Below are positions 10,861-22,800 of a stretch of DNA of 64,000 nt, piece after piece. How positions within the stretch are numbered: position 1 is the stretch's first letter; each line of letters starts with the position of its first letter. The stretch comes from Platycnemis pennipes (lineage: Eukaryota; Arthropoda; Insecta; Odonata; Platycnemididae). The position numbers were made by a program, and so were the translations under genes. The notes beneath the pieces are model-generated. The model saw nothing but the letters and a program-made list of their open reading frames with translations, was not told where the DNA came from and made no database searches. The stretch spans positions 20,837,088 to 20,901,087 of the forward strand of contig OW121846.1 in the NCBI GenBank assembly GCA_933228895.1. Direction: 5' to 3'.

Positions 10861-11541
10861 TGAAGGCTTCTCTTCAACTCTTTATGGTGGTTTTCAGGTG
10901 AAAAACTAACTTCGTGCTGACAACATGGCAATGAAAAATTTTAAGTTAGATCTCTTGTTATAAGTTTTAAGACCTCTTACTCTGAACATTTTTTACGATC
11001 GCTATTGCTTGTTGCTGTGAAAAGAACCTGACTCTTAACAATGCATTTTATATCTACATATTTCACTGAATTACTGCCATATTAAGTGACATCCCGAAAT
11101 TATTTTCAACCCATTTCCTTCTGAGTGGAAAATCCCACAACCAGGTTAATAGGCGGGATTAGAACTCAATGCTCTAGAGGTAATGGGATGTTTAGCTTTT
11201 TGCTGGATATTTTGATCTGGTAGTTAGCCATCAATTCTCGCACCCTTTCTCTCCCTTAGGTCATAACATGAATGTATCTCTCTGGTCTATGTTTTGTATG
11301 CATATCTTGGGAGCGAACAAATCAGTCCTGATTAATATATATCCTACGTATTCCATTTGAAGCGTAAGCCAATTTTTTGTGACCTAAACTTTATTTGAAA
11401 TAAATTCACAACATCAGCGAAAAAGAATTCTCCGATTCGGGTAAGTTGCCAGCAGTATAAATTAAATGTAACTCACAAATTCCCTCTACCTTCTAAAGGA
11501 TTAATCCAACAATGGAATTTTATGATTCACTAAGGTTCCGT

Positions 11542-11670
11542 ACATCTACATCCACGCAATACCCTGCGAGCCTCCGCGAGAGTGTGTGGCAGAGGATGAA
11601 GATCACCAAACATGCACCAATTACATGCAACTAAGAGATGCAATGCTAATACTACATGGAAACACGTTAG
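11542..11670 (-). mobile_element. 5'-truncated CR1/L2-like LINE 3' end, in tandem with the next
   Basis: ACATCTACATCCACGCAATA, CCCTGCGAGCCTCCGCGAGA and GAAGATCACCAAACATGCAC match the LINE tail in minus orientation. It stops where a second tail of the same orientation begins (about 11671), giving a head-to-tail pair. Confidence 0.7.
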
Positions 11671-12640
11671 ATCTGCATCTTCATCTATACCGATACCCTG
11701 AAATCCAGCACGAGGGTGTATGGTAGGGGGCAAAGATCACCAAATGTGCGTTATTGACATATAAACAAGCTACTACATGGAAACATGCTACATAATAGGG
11801 TCACATGCAGCTAGATGGTTAGTGTCTACATAGTAATAAGGTATTTGTAGTTAATACATACTTTGTGCACTACAGGCTACTCTACAATATTTCACTTACC
11901 TATCCATTTGCAATGCTGCCTATTGTGTTCTTAAAAGTACGGGGGAAAAGTGAAATTTTGAATATATCACTACGACAATTTCTCTCTCTATTCTTGTTTA
12001 TCTTGTCGAATCTAGCATAATATACTTTTTTAAATATATATCTAACATCTTCAGTAAAGCTATCCGATTTAAATTTATGAAAGAGATTTAATCTGTACTT
12101 TACCCTCTCATCTAATAATGATTCCAAACCTAATGCTTCTATTATGTCTGATACTCTACTTGACCTATCATAAAACCCTTTAGCGAACCTAGCTGCTCTA
12201 CGCTGCACATAGTATAGCTCTCTGATCAAACCTAATTTCATTCCGATCCCATACACTGGCTACATATTCTAGGCTGGAGCTAATTAGTGAAAAGTAACAT
12301 CACTCTTTTGTCTTCTCATCACTTTTCCCAAGTACTCTTTTCATAAATCCTAGCTTTCTCTTGGCTGGGCTGCATATTTCCAGGATGTCTTCCCTTTTAT
12401 AAATCTTTTGTGATTGTTTCACCTAAGTACCTTATAGTTTCAGCACTTTCGATTTTTATGCTACTAATGCTATACGATCGCTTTATCAAATTATTCTTCT
12501 TCCAAAAATTAATAGCTACATATGTTTTAAGGTTGAATTCTATCTGCCTTTGCTCGCATCACTCTTGAATTGCATCTAAATCCTTGGTAAGCGATTCCCT
12601 ATCCTTTCTCTATTGCCGCAATAATAATTTCATGTCACGG
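11671..12640 (-). mobile_element. CR1/L2-like LINE, C-terminal half
   Basis: The 3' tail (ATCTATACCGATACCCTG on the plus strand) leads through a shared 3' UTR into an open frame at 12256-11900 ending near a stop at 11900. It reads LIRELYYVQRRAARFAKGFY, then LGLESLLDERVKYRLNLFHK, then DSFTEDVRYIFKK. This is the C-terminal domain after the RT of CR1/Jockey-type LINEs (VQRRAARF). Homologous sequence continues upstream to about 12600 and then breaks relative to the 63-kb copy, so the RT itself is missing. Confidence 0.85.
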
Positions 12641-12771
12641 AATAGAACACCAGTTAAAAACATTAGCGAAAACAAATCATCACGTCCAGATACAATTCCT
12701 GTGCGTGAGTAATTCTTAATTGCTTTACGAGTGACTTTGTTTGTTAACTGCTTTACGGGTATATATGTGTG

Positions 12772-13036
12772 TCATGTGCAACTAGATGGTTAGTATATAC
12801 ATAGTACCATCGTCAGAATAGGCAGCATAGCAAAGGGATAGGTAGATGAAATATTTTAGAGTAGTCTGTAGTGCATGATGCATGTATTAACCCCTTAAAT
12901 ACTATAGATACTAAAATCTGGTTTCATCAGACCCTATAGTTGCTTGCTTGCATGTCAGTAGTGCATGCTTGGTGATCTTCACCCCCTGCCACACACTCTT
13001 GTGGTGGCTTGCTGAGTATCGTATAGATGTAGATGT
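12772..13036 (+). mobile_element. CR1/L2-like LINE 3' end with an inverted joint
   Basis: From about 12807 the plus strand reads LINE 3' UTR in sense (GGCAGCATAGCAAAGGGATA to the CACACACTCTTGTGGTGGCT block and GTATAGATGTAGATGT tail). The preceding ~35 bases (CAACTAGATGGTTAGTATAT) are the same 3' UTR in the opposite orientation, so this copy has a head-to-head joint, as produced by twin priming or later rearrangement. Confidence 0.65.
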
Positions 13037-13039
13037 ACA

Positions 13040-16000
13040 AAGTAATGACTGGATACCTGGTTGTAAGGGCAGTTCCATCACCTCAATCCTGATATTGTAT
13101 TATCTATAAATTCTCATTTTTCAGCAAATGAGGATTCTTCATTAATTGTCCTATGGAAAAAGTCAGGGTAAGGTCTTCTTGTACTTTTCTCGCCTTTGAC
13201 TTCTTCGCGACCGTTTTGCCCGCAGTGCAGTGAGACGACCGTCTTCCCTGTCGCCAACGGAGTCGTCTCCGCGGCGCTCTTCGCTTTGTGCAGAGAAATG
13301 CCGACGCGGATATTCTCCCCCCCTCTCTCTTCCTGGTTGCCATTTATCCTTGGAGTTCCACTTCTACCAAACAAAGCAAGTGACCTCCGCGGCCGCGCCC
13401 CGTCCACAATAACAACTGGGACCGAAAACAAAATCTGCATCCACAGCTCGCTCCATGGACACTCAAATATTTTCCTCACACGGAAGCATTAGTGGAAACA
13501 TTTACGGTCGCTCTCTGCTGCTTTGAATACGGCCAGAAATCTCGATAATTATCCGCCAGTGGTGAAGATGGATGCAATGTGCGAGGAGTGGTAGCAGCCA
13601 GCTGTTGAGCGAAGCAGGAGCGCCAACCTTTTGCCACGGTCAACCGCGGAAACAAGTGAGATAATTGACGACTGCGGGGCGCGATTGAATCCTTCGACTA
13701 TATCCGCCGCTTTAGAGACGACAAGGTAGCCCTGAGAGTAGGGTGTTGAGATACTGAGAGGAGGTCCCCGATACTAAATTACCTATGAAGTCCTTTTTTG
13801 ACACCTAAAACCAATCCCCGAGTTTTGTGTTTCCTTCCGTGGGTGCCAGATCTCCTACCATAGGGAATGAACCTGACACACCACCATAATGTGTCAATGC
13901 CTGTTCCCATATAATGCAATAAAATAACTGTAGGACTTAACATTATGATCTCACGATTGTTATCAATGTCATGCAAATGCTGAGACTGGCCATTAGGAAA
14001 GTTCCTTCTTTATCTTAAGGTAGGCAATGAAAATTTCCCTTTTAAATTATTTTAGTGAAAAGAATTTTGAGGAGTATATCCAAGATCATATTCATAAATA
14101 GTACTGGACGACTGCGTTGGTGCTGAAAATAGTATGTTCCATTAAAGCTTTGCATGGACGTCGGTTTAATGAATTAAGTGTGTTACGTCTGTCTTTTCGT
14201 GTGTTCCTCTCGTCTCTCTATACACCTCCGAGATATTTATTGTACCGCAAAGCGGCCATCTTCATTCGCTCACCATTATAAACAAGTCTTGAGAAAATCC
14301 ACATTCGTGGACAATGCACGATGTTCAAGCTGTGAAAAATTTAATTAGAAGATCCAGAAAATGAACACTCACGCAAGCGCTTCATATTAATGGAAATTTA
14401 TTTTTTTGGCGGCATCGTGTAATGAGAGGTCTCTATGTTGTATATCGTAGCAACATAGGGACCTCTCACAACATGATGCCGTCAATGAAACAAATTTCTA
14501 TTCACATGAAGCGTTCGCCCATATTGTAGATTAAAAGAGTAAAATGATTTTAGAGTTGGTTGGTGGATTTTCGTGACTCGAAGCATTTTATCATCCGATC
14601 GTAATATTTGTAACGCACGTTTGATTCCATGCATGTTGGATAAAAAGTGGAATTTTTAAGAGCATCCACGTTTTTGTCGCGGTAATCCCACTATAGGTAG
14701 CTAGTATAAGCAAACTTACGTACATACATAAATATAGGGCATGGTAATATCTCACCCACTGCCAAACACGTTCGAGGTGGTTCCGAAGGTAAGTCAACTG
14801 GTAGTTGTCAGCAACGGCGGAAATACTCTCATAAGAGTTTAAATAAAAAAATAATGTTGTTCCCTGTGCTATTGCGATGGAAGTTATTACTGCTGGCATA
14901 ATTAGACATATGTCATAAATTAATTTTTATTGAGTCCTAGCAACCACACTTCATTGGTGACATAGTCATACATTAGAGCGCTAATTATTGCTATGAAATT
15001 GGGGAAAACAATAATCGCTGAAGACATTATAATATACAATATGTGACTTGATTATTATAGTATTATTATTATAGTATTACAATACAATATGTGACTTGAT
15101 TTTTCACGAATTATTTATTATCACGACAGAGTTTTTTAGTCGGACAATATCATCATGTGATTAACGCATTACTAAGCAACGAAAACTAGGACGTGGTCTG
15201 ATAAAAATTTTGAAAAACCAATCACCTCTTTTAATTTGATGAAGGAGTGTATCCCCATATTTACACCTATGGCCATTGAATTTGGCCAAAGGGAAATATA
15301 TTTTTGCGATTCTCTCAGATTTGTATGCAGTGTGACTGAAATGTGGACGAATCAACATCATGACAAGAAACGGCACCTTGAGTGCCCAGAGCTCTAACAC
15401 CTCTGGCACAAAAGTAGAAATTTTGGTGCTATTAATTAATCACATGCCAAATGAACAGGAAGCAAATGCTGTGACAAAGATGAAGACTAACGGTTAATTA
15501 TTACGATTTTGCAATTTATCAAAACAATATTACGCACTAGGTGTTGCTTGGTTACACGGGAGACACTTGAAGGGGAAATATACGTAATACATTTGCAAAA
15601 AAAATCACGGGACAGAACCTTATTAAGGAGGAAGTGAACCAGCCCGAAACTTTGCTTAGTCCATGCATGGTGATGAAAGAACTCTTTTCACCGAATATGC
15701 AGTCACTATTTTTCTAGCAGAAGCAGAAGAGCAGCACAAACGCCTATAGAATTTTACATCTCACTACCAATGCAAGGAATACAATAGTAAAGGACGATAT
15801 TCCGCTATTCAACCATTGAAGAGGATTGGTTTTCTCCTTAAGGAAATATTTCCTGTTGTGCTTGCCCGAATAGCACTATGTATTAGTATTTTTATATGCA
15901 TTTCTCTCCATGCTTGAGTTCCATACCCAGAGTGCATTGCATGTCTAACGGCTTCACCGAACACGACGCCTACTTGCGCTCTCATTGGTGCCTAGCAATA

Positions 16001-18270
16001 CGAGGTAGATTGTCCACGCGTCCCGCTTATCCTCACCACTCCTCTGTTTCATCAGCAAACTGACCGCCAAATTGCCCGCCGACAGTCATTGGCGCCTCTG
16101 GCCTTTCTTGCCTTTCCCTCTTGCTTGAGATAATTAACAAAATGAATGATATGGTCGCAGTTCTGATGTTTGCTTTGCTAGCCGTCCATATGTTGACCGT
16201 AGACCACTTCACTGCTTGGTACGCGGGTGCCACAGCCGGCCCTGAAGCGCGGATCGGACGCAAAACGACCAGCGGTCAGTCAACGGGAGCCCAGCATCTT
16301 TTATTCATATTGCACATGAGGTTTACAAGCTTTGGAGCCTTCGGAGGAGTTGCCCCCATCACAGCACCTCCCCCCCCTCCACCCGCACCCCGCCCAACTC
16401 CGGCGGAATACGCGCCGGTTCAAGGACGGACGAACGGTCCAGTGCTCCGGGCGAACGAATGGCGCAACATCTTCATTGGCTGGGAGTGGGAGGGGAGCGG
16501 GAGGGTGTGAGAGAGGGGGGAGGCGCCCCTCGGGGCGACGCGATATCGGCGCCGAGGCGCAATTGCATCGCTTCCATGCGGTTGTAGTAATGATGCGACA
16601 TAAGATGCTCAGGGGAGGCATGGGCGGCCCTTGTGTCAATCGAATGGGTGTGGCGAGGGGCGGATTGGGGCCATCATCGGGAATCTATGGCTGTCGAATG
16701 TAGGCGAGCGCCCGCTTGCGTGACCGGTCACCGAGCGGACTAGTTGGCCGGCATGCGTCCCTCACGTCTTGCGGTGACGTAATGCGCGAAGAAAAGATGC
16801 GAAAAGGCTTCAAGGAAAAGGAGTCCGCGGATTTTAGAACCTGAAGGTTACGTTCCTAATAAAGTTTATTCCACAAAAGTAGCGTATTCGAATGCAATCA
16901 AGGTGACTGGTCACATTCCCCGTGTCAGTGAGGACGCCTGCTGTAAGTCCCGTATTCGTTTGCATCCCGCCGGGGGAAATATTCGAAGTGCTACGTCAAT
17001 AGTGTGGGTGACTACAGCCTTTGCCAATTCCCTCGGTACCAAAGAAGGTCATTAGACGCAGAATCCTCAGGGTTAATATAAAAAGTGAGTAGCAACCTTG
17101 TTAAGCTGTAACTATGAAATGTTTTTTCAATGCTGGATCACGGATATACGAATGCCTCTGTCACGGTTTTTGGATTAATTGATAAATTGATACTATCGCG
17201 GAAAACTTAAGTCAGTAATTTTCGCAGTTTTATTTATTATTGTGACCGATTCTTATCTCGAATTTCTTGTGATTAAAATAGGATTATTTTTACCAACTCC
17301 TTTGCTAACTACTTAAATTTCGTGACCCAAGGAAATACATTGCTGAGTAGTAGATTCTATTTGACACATTAATTTGTGAACGACTGTATCTAGATAAAAT
17401 AAAATTAGGGGATGAACCAAAACTACGAGAGCTTTCTTAATTGCCCTGCCCCTTCTCCGTCGAGTACGCCCTAACAGCAGCATGAAGATTTCGCGAGGAA
17501 GACTTTGTAACGAGACCGCATAAACAAGCATACAGTTGTGGATGGAGCATTAAGATAGTTATTGGGTAGGAATAGGGAGTAAAGTGGAAAGAAACTGGTT
17601 GAGATTTTTAAGAGGAATATGCCACGAAGGTTAAATATCTCCACTAAAACGTGTCGCGTGTAGACAAAGGTGTGTAACTAAGGAATTGAAGCTACGATAA
17701 ACCTACGGTATAGACGGTCTGTGCCATGAATTTGAATTAATTGGACGATGTAGTTTATGTGGATGGCAAGAGTATAGGCCTCCCATCCTCTGGGCATTAG
17801 TTTGAGCCCCAACAGTGGCAGCCGAGTTTTAGTGGCATTACGATTCCCTCTCGAGTGCTGTGTGAAGAGTGCATCAAGCGCAGTACTTTGGCCTTCAGAT
17901 GGAGCGTTAATCCGTGGGGCCCTTGGCTCCTTCATTTACAAGTCGGCCTTTGCGTCATCAGTTTCTCCCACACTTCGCAATTTCCCTCTGATATTCTTGC
18001 CTTCATCCAATTAACGTAGCTGTTAGTTGCCTCCGCTGAATAACTAAAACTACTGGAACTGATGTATTTAAAACAGTATCTCAGGTACTGATGAAGATTT
18101 ATATCCAAACGTATTAGCACTTCCGTTGAATATTTGATTGAATGAATTAAATGAAAAATGTGGAGAATAATCAAGGAAGTAAAGGAATTAAATTGACTGC
18201 ACTAACAATACTGCACCTTTCGTTAGCATAACTTTGTGCTAGCCGTTTTCTCAAGCTTCATCTTCCTAAA
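13040..18270. other. No gene recognised; two GC-rich blocks
   Basis: GC- and CpG-rich sequence is seen at about 13190-13420 and 16020-16800. The second contains CCTCCCCCCCCTCCACCCGC, CATTGGC and GTGACGTAATGCGCG (CRE-like) and produces overlapping open frames on both strands, none with a recognisable domain. It could be a promoter or an old GC-rich repeat. A degenerate LINE-tail-like stretch may lie near 14740-14800. The rest is AT-rich and unassigned. Confidence 0.4.
14376..14515. repeat. 140-bp hairpin, 65-bp arms
   Basis: Arms 14376-14440 and 14451-14515 are inverted copies with scattered mismatches around a 10-base loop (TATATCGTAG). The best-matched part is GAGAGGTCTCTATGTTG against its reverse complement. 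No flanking target duplication was found. It may be a foldback MITE or a miRNA-like precursor. Confidence 0.8.
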
Positions 18271-18271
18271 C

Positions 18272-18793
18272 GGGGTCGTTTACCATATATTTTTATTGCC
18301 GGATCTGATAGAGTTTGTAAAATAAAAAGACGCATATTTTTCCGTTTTTTGATCCATCAATTATTTCTCGAGGTATAAGCTGCGAAAAACTGATGATTTA
18401 ACCCTTTCGGAAGAGTGGGCGTGGTGCCATCTCTGAGGTCATTGACTTCTTCCAATCACAACTGAGCCCACGGAGCTACTTCGCCTTATCGCAAAGGGGG
18501 GGACACAGCTGATTCCGCCAATAGGAGCGATTGCGACAGGATCTGTGCTAGCAGACCTTCCGAGAACCCCCATCCACTCCCTTCCCTTCTCCTAAAAGCA
18601 GTCAAGGATGGGAGGAAATTGAAGTCAATGATATCAAAGCAGCTTCTTCGGTGTGCGATACCTTTTGCTTATTTTAATTTTTATTGGTGAATGGTTGTAG
18701 TAAGAAGATTAATTTTGTCACTAAAATTCGTTTTTCGCTTCATCTAACCATTTCGTGTACGAATTTGGGATTTCGGTTCCTAGTAAACGCCCC
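18272..18793 (-). mobile_element. AT-target MITE family, copy 3 (old)
   Basis: It starts GGGGTCGTTTACCATATAT and ends GTAAACGCCCC, and aligns over its whole length with the reverse complement of the copies at 37.2 and 41.7 kb (same TIR, same AAGAAGATTAAT and AAAGGGGGGGACACAGCTGA blocks). It differs at many positions and carries small indels, so it is older. The flanks AAAC/GATT no longer show a clear duplication. Confidence 0.85.
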
Positions 18794-20680
18794 GATTGCT
18801 TGTTTCAGGCAAATATTTTAAAAAATGAGCATTAGTTATTACTTAGCCAAAGCGCACTGACCACTCTCACGGAATGTGAAAAAATTATATTAGTTATCTG
18901 CTCACTTAGCTGGAGGTATCTTGCGGTATTATCTTCAAGTTAATGTGAAAAAAATAATTGCTTGCAAGTTATCAATGTCCTGACGATATGGAAGGTGAGA
19001 TACAATAGTGGAGAATACTGCGAATTATATCTGTCACTCTTAATAATAAGTTGTGAAACAGACTTTAAGTTCGATTGCATACATTTTCCTTAGATTTTGC
19101 TCAAACGGGAAATTGTCAACAGATTAAGATGTTGAAAAATTCCGAGCTGTTGAGAATGAAATGAACAACAAATTTCATGAATGTTTGTGTGTAGAGATTT
19201 GCATAAAATTTGAAGATGCTAAAATAAAATGACTTTATCAGGTGGGGAACATAAATATCCTCAGTGGAAAATCTATGCCAGTGCAAGTTATACTTGACAT
19301 GACGAAACTCCTGTTGTAGTATTGGAATTGGGTTTTAGTAAAGTGCAACGGATCAGGTTATTTTGCTCCATTCAATCTAAGTTCTTCAAACCAAGCCAAG
19401 CACTACATTAATTCCAGATATACATTACCTAAGCAAGAGTTGAACCCACGACCCTTTGGTTGCTATGTTAGTACGTTGAAAATCTAGCTAGCGCGGTCGC
19501 CCACATCTCTCTTTTTGCTTTTGCTACTAGGGTGGCGGCTAAAGCTAAGATTATTCGCGCCAATGAAGATAGCTTTAGGCCGAAGTAGGAATTAATGGGA
19601 GTGGAGGAAGTACGCGGTTAACATTAGATACAGTAATAATGACCTGTGCATTTTGAAGCTTTGGGCATGGCACCATTATTTGAGTTGAGTGATTAAATGA
19701 ACTAAGAAAAGCTTTTTTATTATTATAAAACAATTTGTGTACCCGAAAATACTCTAGAATTCCCCGTCGTAAAACTATTCATCAGCCACTTCTCTTAAGA
19801 AGCAATTCCGTCAGAAAAATGCCAAAGTGCTGGTGAATTACATTAATGTGAATGATACTCTATGAATGACTGTAGTAGGCAAATTTTGCAAAAATCGATT
19901 AAAAATTGCCTTCGAAACGGAGTTAATAACAAAGGCACACATTATCTGGATTTCACGAATTTATTGGCAAAAACAAAGTGTTGTTTGTCTCTTCAACAGC
20001 CATTCTCTGTGTTCCTGTTGGTTTTTTCGAAATGGTTTCATATCCAGATGAGCCAATATCCAGCACTTCCTTTTTTTCGTATTAAATTTCTCATTAAATT
20101 TTTAAAACGAATGTCTTGGGGCAAAAAACATATGCTGCTAGTTATCCTGCAGCAACAATGCCACTTTTAAGCGTTTCACCGTTGTGATTTTAACGATGTA
20201 GGTTGGAGGGGTAAGATGAGCATCGTTGTCGATGGAAGAAGAATATTATGCTGACTCTTTCATCAGCACTGATATATTTTGAAAATTGTATAACTTCTTG
20301 AATGAATGAATGAAGGAATAAAAATTCTTTACGGTATACGTTCCCAATTTAGCACGGTGAGGGTAATTATTCGTAGCGTGCAGCAATTCAGAATGAAAAA
20401 TTTGTCTCTCTATTTATCTACTTATGCAATCCACTTAACCCCTCAATTTCAATGGGAACGGCGTTGTTTATAAATTCTGATGTCGCTATTACAGACGTCT
20501 ACCAGGAAAATGCGGCCATAGGCCAAAGATACGAAGACGCTGATAAAGGGGCTGATTTATATTGTTATCGACTTCTTGGTGTGACGCAACTTTTCATCAA
20601 TGCGCAATATTCGGTGTTCTTCTTATAAAAAGATATGTGAGTGGAAAATGGATGAATTAGTATTTCTCGGTATTTCCATA
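18794..20680. other. AT-rich, no gene; possible SINE head at 19437-19505
   Basis: Minus strand 19505-19437 shows GGGTCGTGGGTTCAACTC (B-box-like) after a degenerate tRNA-like stretch (GGGCGACCGCGCTAGCTAG), a possible tRNA-derived SINE head. Other open frames (for example 19862-20170) show nothing recognisable. Confidence 0.4.
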
Positions 20681-21310
20681 CGTCTACATTCACATCCACA
20701 CTATACACTGTAAGCCACCGCGCGAGTGTGTGGCAGGGGGTGACCCATCACCAGGCCATACTTATCAATCATACCAAAGAGAACCAAATTACCACCCACC
20801 GTCATTATACAAATTAATCTATTCCCTGAAATAACTAATTATATTTACCAGATCAAGCATGAGTATGCAGTGTTATGCATGTCATTTAACTTTATTTTAA
20901 ATCACTGTATACTGCCATTCTACATCAAAATCTACAACACTTATTGGAATTATAATTTCCTCATATATCTTCGATTAGTCGTGTTATTTTTGCTAATTGT
21001 GCGCCAAAAATAATTTTTTAATATCCGTCTTACCATCTATTTCTCCAATGATACGTTCATGATCTAACCTGTGCTAACGTATGCTAGTGTTTTTAATTGA
21101 TATATATTTATCATTTTTAGTGAACCTTTCCACCTTTAATTCCAGCAGGAGATTTATTCTATACTTGAGGCAAAGATCTGATAGTATTTCCCAGCCCAAT
21201 TCTTGTAGTAATTTCCATGAACTGCTACCCCTATTCTAACACATTTTAACATATTAATCTGCCTTATATTACATACTGTCTAGTTCTGATTTGTTGATTA
21301 CACTCCATCG
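20681..21310 (-). mobile_element. Diverged CR1/L2-like LINE, C-terminal end
   Basis: The plus strand starts with the tail CGTCTACATTCACATCCACA and GTGTGTGGCAGGGGGTGA. The minus strand then gives, in broken frames, LLQELGWEILSD, YRINLLLELKVERFTKNDKY and GEIDGKTDIKKLF, matching the copy at 26.6 kb (LTQELGWESLSE, YRLNLLENFQSDSFTEDVRY, REIDCHTDRSKMAF). It is an older or separate subfamily with many stops. Confidence 0.75.
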
Positions 21311-21979
21311 GGTCAGAAAAATTCAATGATCGCATATGCTTTAGTGTTTTACAGCTTTTTGTACGTGCTTTAATTATGAGCAGTCGTCATCGGTCTGGTA
21401 TGGACGAACGAACGTACTGTAGATTTGATATTATAGGATGTTTGGGGGATCCCAGTTTGAATGCCGTGAAAAGTTTTACCATGTTTTAAGAGTGTAGTGG
21501 CTGGTAAAAATTGAAAGAAGTGACATTGAGGCAATACTTAGGGATTTACTCTTGGCTCTTCATTTGTCATTACCTAACGCATTTTTTATTTCAGGCAAAG
21601 TATATTATTAGAAATTAGTTAACAAGGTACAATTTAAGTACCTTCTTTTTGCAAAATTCTCTTCGTGGTGGCACAGTGACCAGTGATGGATTGAATTTTA
21701 TTTCATTATGTTATTTCGAATTTATATTCACACACATGCACGACAATGCATATATTTCATTCGTAGACATTGTTAAGTTTTCAAATATAATATTCAACTT
21801 GCTACTACTCAATTTGCTGTGAAAGTCTGTTCATTCAAAGAGCAGAACTAACGGGAATGTTATATGATATATATTTAGGCCCATAAATAGACGACATAAG
21901 GTTCAAGGAAAAAATTCCACTAATCATCGATAGGTTTAGGAGTGACGCCATGTTTGTTCTTTCTGAAATCTTGTTACCA

Positions 21980-22800
21980 AGGAGTAGATAGATAGATAGA
22001 TATTTTTAATGCTCAAAATCATATATATAATCACACAATGAATGAAAAAAATTGAGCTCTAGGTAGCTTACAAGGAGAAAACCTGAATGAAGCTACCCTC
22101 AGAAACAATAGTGTTAGAATTGAAATACTGTACTATGTGCTGTAAGCAATGTGTAATAAAAATATGAAAATTAAAAAAATTCAATCAAAAAAATGTTATA
22201 TTAATATAACAAAGTATAGAGTGCAGATGTGCGAAGTGAAGTAGAGTAAAGTAAAGGTTATAATACAAGAATACAGAATAATTTGAATCATAGATCGGAG
22301 TTCAGCAGGGCAAAACAAGCTACAATAATAAGTATTCCACATTTTCAAAACAAAAAAGCCAATATTTTAAATTATTAAGGAAGGTAGGTAAGCTTGAATT
22401 GGTTTTGAATGGACGCGGAAGTTCATTGAATCATTTTGGGCCAACATATAGAAAACTTCTTTTGAAAATCGAAATATTAGTCTTGTATAAGGGAACTAAA
22501 ATCCTCCTATTACTTCCTCCAATATGTGCTTTAAAAGTAAGTGAAGATATATTACCACTTCTGACAAAGAAGATGCGTAAAACTTTGTATGCATACAAAT
22601 GTCTAACAGGAAGCAACCTTAGACCAAAAAAATAGAGGAAAACTTGGATGGTGGCGTTTTTTCTTTGGGATGATTCTTATAATACTTTTTTTCCAGTTTA
22701 GCACCGGTCTAATTGCATTTTGATAGGCACCACCCCTTACTGATATGCCATAATTAAGCTTTGAATTTACTAGAGCATTATAATTTTTTTTAAATTATTC
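21980..22800 (-). mobile_element. LINE C-terminus with (TATC)n-like tail
   Basis: Minus strand peptides in order: NALVNSKLNYGISVRGGAYQ, VLNWKKSIIRIIPKKK, LPVRHLYAYKVLRIFFVRSG and LYVGPK/FNELPRPFKTNSSL. These are the post-RT region of Jockey/CR1-type LINEs (YG..WGG, QKRAIRII, LPV..LY, YxGPKxWNxLPxxIK). A stop follows YVGPK. A (TAGA)n run at 21987-22002 may be the 3' tail; the sequence between is AT-rich and would be the 3' UTR. It is a different LINE from the TAGATG-tailed family. Confidence 0.7.

Noticed and set aside
21987..22002. (TAGA)n run as an independent microsatellite of interest
   Set aside because: Short, and best read as a possible 3' tail of the adjacent LINE.
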